A DNA stretch of 15,132 bases from Rhodobacteraceae bacterium UBA6273 (GTDB lineage: Bacteria; Pseudomonadota; Alphaproteobacteria; Rhodobacterales; Rhodobacteraceae), in contig DJUV01000328.1 in the NCBI GenBank assembly GCA_002440625.1, positions 1-15,132 of the forward strand, in the 5' to 3' direction. Made by a program: the position numbers and the translations under genes. Below, piece by piece: positions 13,662-15,132 of this stretch. The notes beneath the pieces were generated by a model. The model searched no databases and was not told where the DNA came from. It saw only the letters and a list, made by a program, of their open reading frames with translations. Each line of letters begins with the position of its first letter. The stretch's first letter is position 1.

Positions 13662-14079
13662 GTGGACACCCACCATTGTCGAAGCGCGCCTTGAGAGCGC
13701 TGCCGATGTTTTTAGGTCGCTGCCCGAGGTGAAGCCGCAGGGCTATTTCAACGCCTGGCCCGAGTATTTCCACAGCTTCGCCGACCAGGTCGGTCAAGAA
13801 CCTCGGATGCGACGGCCGAAGCCCGGCCCTCGCGACATCACCCAAGCCGACGACGCGCTGCTGTGGTTGCGTTGGCTGGACCCGGCCGACGCGCGCCTTG
13901 TGTGGCTCCGGGCGAACCGCAAGCCATGGAAGCCGATCTGCTGGGAACTGGGCATCAGCCGCGCCACCGCCAACCGGCGCTGGCAGTATGGCATTGCAGT
14001 CATCGTCTGGCGGTTGAATGGCAAACGCGTGCCGTCGAAGCGGTCGATGGAATTCGTGGTGGCGAAGGTGACGCCCTGA
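13654..14079 (+). CDS. DUF6362 family helix-turn-helix protein
   Basis: ATG 13654 overlaps the previous stop by 8 bases (ATGGCTGA) and has AGGGAG 7 bases upstream. The 141-aa product matches the DUF6362 pattern I recall: AEWTPTIVEARLESAADVFR, LPEVKPQGYFNAWPEYFHSF, GQEPRMRRPKPGPRDITQAD, ALLWLRWLDPADARLVWLRA, then NRKPWKPICWELGISRATAN. Residues about 90-118 form a helix-turn-helix (KPICWELGISRATANRRWQY). DNA binding is likely. Its place after ruvC and before a methyltransferase and, in relatives, the packaging genes suggests a regulator of the late or packaging region; this is inference. It ends the small ruvC operon. Confidence 0.87.
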   Translation: MAEWTPTIVEARLESAADVFRSLPEVKPQGYFNAWPEYFHSFADQVGQEPRMRRPKPGPRDITQADDALLWLRWLDPADARLVWLRANRKPWKPICWELGISRATANRRWQYGIAVIVWRLNGKRVPSKRSMEFVVAKVTP

Positions 14080-14512
14080 ACCTGTCAAGATCTGTCGCGT
14101 GTACGAGACACTTTCATGCGAGACACCAGACGCCAAGACAGATCGCGTCCGGGGCGCTACAGATTGAATATACTCGGGAGAGGAGCGCGCAGGCAGAGGC
14201 CGCGCCGCTGGCTTCCGTGGTCCAGCGAGGGGACCAGTCGGGGTCCAAACTGCCAAGCCTTTGATATCTTGGTTCCTTCCTGGCGATATTCGTATGCTGG
14301 CGGGCGAAGCGCGGGACATCGCCAGCGACAGGGCCGGATTTTTGGGAAGCCACCCGGAAGCCAACGCCGCCTGAACCCGCCTGAAACACCGCAAAATCAA
14401 ACCCTTGAAGCTGGACACGCCTAGTGGCCGCTGGACCCCGCGTGGAGTCCAGTCTGTACCCCGGAGTCCAGAAGCCAGGGGCATCCATCCTGATCCGAGG
14501 AATGACCCGACG
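14080..14512. other. 433-bp non-coding region with short inverted and direct repeats
   Basis: No credible gene is seen; open frames here are arginine/proline-rich and lack ribosome binding sites. Several short symmetries are present. CGAGACAC is repeated at 14104 and 14119. TGGTCC and GGACCA flank 7 bases at about 14218-14236. CTGGCGAT 14280-14287 is complementary to ATCGCCAG 14318-14325, with TTTTT at 14339-14343, possibly a weak terminator for the DUF6362 gene. CTGGAC at 14411 and 14431 faces GTCCAG at 14447 and 14466. The region probably carries the methyltransferase promoter, and in such phages it could also hold a packaging or control site; neither is proven. Confidence 0.5.
14411..14471. 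repeat. CTGGAC/GTCCAG quartet upstream of the methyltransferase
   Basis: CTGGAC at 14411 and 14431 (20 bp apart) is followed by its reverse complement GTCCAG at 14447-14452 and 14466-14471 (19 bp apart). The last two copies sit inside the 9-bp direct repeat GGAGTCCAG (14444-14452 and 14463-14471). About two-turn spacing and mirror order suggest a cooperative operator for the gene starting at 14513, though six-base motifs are short enough to arise by chance in part. Confidence 0.4.
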
Positions 14513-15132
14513 ATGACGCTGAGTTTTGCCCCGGATCGGATCGAGATGTGGCCGCTGGCCAAGCTCCAGCCCTATGCCCGCAATGCCAAGGCGCATGGCG
14601 CGGACCAGGTGGCGAAGATCGCCGCCAGCATGGCGGAGTTCGGCTGGACCGTGCCCTGCCTCGTCGGCGAGGACGGTGAGTTGATCGCGGGGCATGGCCG
14701 GGTGCTCGCGGCAACACAACTGGGGCTGACGGAAGCGCCGGTGATCGTGCTCGGGCACCTGACCGAGGGGCAGCGCCGGGCGTATCGGATCGCCGACAAC
14801 AAGCTGACCGAACTCGGCACCTGGGACGAGGCGCTGCTGTCGGCGGAACTGAACGAACTGCTGGCCGAGGATTTCGACCTGTCGCTGGTCGGGTTTTCCG
14901 ATGGCGAACTCGACAAGCTGCTGGCCTTCGTGCCGGAGGGGGACGGGCAAGAAGCTGGCGCCGGTGGCTCGGTGCCGCCGGTGACCATCCCCGAACCGCC
15001 GCGCAACCCGGCGTCGCGCACCGGTGATCTGTGGATCCTTGGCGACCATCGCCTTCTCTGCGGCGACAGCACCAGCCCGGCCGATGTGCGCCGCCTGATG
15101 AATGGCGAGCGGGCGATCCTGTTCGCGACCGA
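14513..15132 (+). CDS. ParB-domain site-specific DNA methyltransferase, 5' part
   Basis: The frame is open from ATG 14513 to the window end (206 codons) with no stop. Residues about 8-100 are a ParB/Srx-like N-terminal domain: IEMWPLAKLQPYARNAKAHG, AKIAASMAEFGWTVPCLVGE, and the GHGR motif at 60-63, followed by TEGQRRAYRIADNKLTELG. A linker with acidic helices leads to GDLWILGDHRLLCGDST (about 171-187), the opening of an N4/N6 methyltransferase domain. The window ends within what should be the catalytic DPPY motif (visible: LFAT plus the first two bases of an Asp/Glu codon). Fusions of this type are common in phages and methylate adenine or cytosine, often to evade restriction; the target is not readable here. 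GAGGAA 10 bases upstream serves the start. A four-codon frame at 14502-14516 overlaps the start as ATGA. Confidence 0.88.
   Translation, partial: MTLSFAPDRIEMWPLAKLQPYARNAKAHGADQVAKIAASMAEFGWTVPCLVGEDGELIAGHGRVLAATQLGLTEAPVIVLGHLTEGQRRAYRIADNKLTELGTWDEALLSAELNELLAEDFDLSLVGFSDGELDKLLAFVPEGDGQEAGAGGSVPPVTIPEPPRNPASRTGDLWILGDHRLLCGDSTSPADVRRLMNGERAILFAT

Noticed and set aside
14146..14174. TATACT at 14169-14174 as a promoter -10 box
   Set aside because: The sequence 17 bases upstream (CGTCCG) is not a credible -35 element.
14116..14424. 102-codon plus-strand frame between DUF6362 and the methyltransferase
   Set aside because: Arginine-rich with no ribosome binding site, and composition unlike the neighbouring genes. 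Kept only as part of the non-coding gap.
12536..14490. AGGGGCATCCATCC occurs twice (12536-12549 and 14477-14490)
   Set aside because: One 14-base match is expected about this often by chance in 15 kb. The first copy is explained by the terminator stem and the second forms no hairpin.

Overview
The window looks like the early and replication half of a temperate tailed phage (prophage) in a GC-rich alphaproteobacterium, most likely Rhodobacterales (a Rhodobacter/Paracoccus-like host). This rests on high GC at third codon positions, strong GGAGG-type ribosome binding sites, tightly overlapping small genes on one strand, and recognisable phage families: Sak4-like ATPase, DUF669-like protein, DUF6511, DUF6362, a VapE-type primase-helicase and a ParB-methyltransferase. 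No rRNA, tRNA, CRISPR array or IS element was seen.

Layout. (1) Positions 1-181, minus strand: the 5' end of a small conserved protein whose relatives I recall beside site-specific recombinase genes. The integration module is therefore probably just left of the window. (2) Positions 182-341: a divergent regulatory gap. (3) Positions 342-2478: two overlapping genes I cannot assign to a family; the second ends in an OmpR-type winged helix and carries a cysteine cluster. (4) Positions 2551-3180: a perfect 8-bp dyad followed by a small sigma-70-like protein. (5) Positions 3194-4460: three small conserved phage proteins of unknown function. (6) Positions 4461-4560: a gap with a 13-bp GC-rich inverted repeat. 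(7) Positions 4561-12508: a near-gapless recombination and replication operon with Sak4-like RecA-fold ATPase, DUF669-like ssDNA-binding protein, two small proteins (one DUF6511 with an SSB-like C-terminal tip), a very small protein, a Cas4/RecB-like nuclease with four cysteines, a phage protein of unknown function, a Dda/RecD-like helicase, and a Toprim plus VapE primase-helicase. A strong intrinsic terminator follows. (8) Positions 12573-12843: nine copies of GTCCCAC/GTGGGAC around an AT-rich core, a candidate replication origin. (9) Positions 12943-14079: RuvC-like resolvase, a 66-aa protein and DUF6362. (10) Positions 14080-14512: non-coding, with short inverted motifs. (11) Position 14513 to the end: a ParB-domain DNA methyltransferase cut by the window edge.

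Inferred working model: the left-hand regulators and sigma-like factor set early timing. The VapE-type primase-helicase opens the iteron origin just downstream of its own gene. The Dda-like helicase, Cas4-like nuclease, Sak4/DUF669 pair and RuvC-like enzyme carry out recombination-dependent replication and junction resolution, and the ParB-methyltransferase modifies the product DNA. The least understood and most promising parts are the 342-2478 gene pair, the iteron array, the SSB-like tip on the DUF6511 protein and the apparent missing start (or frameshift) before it.
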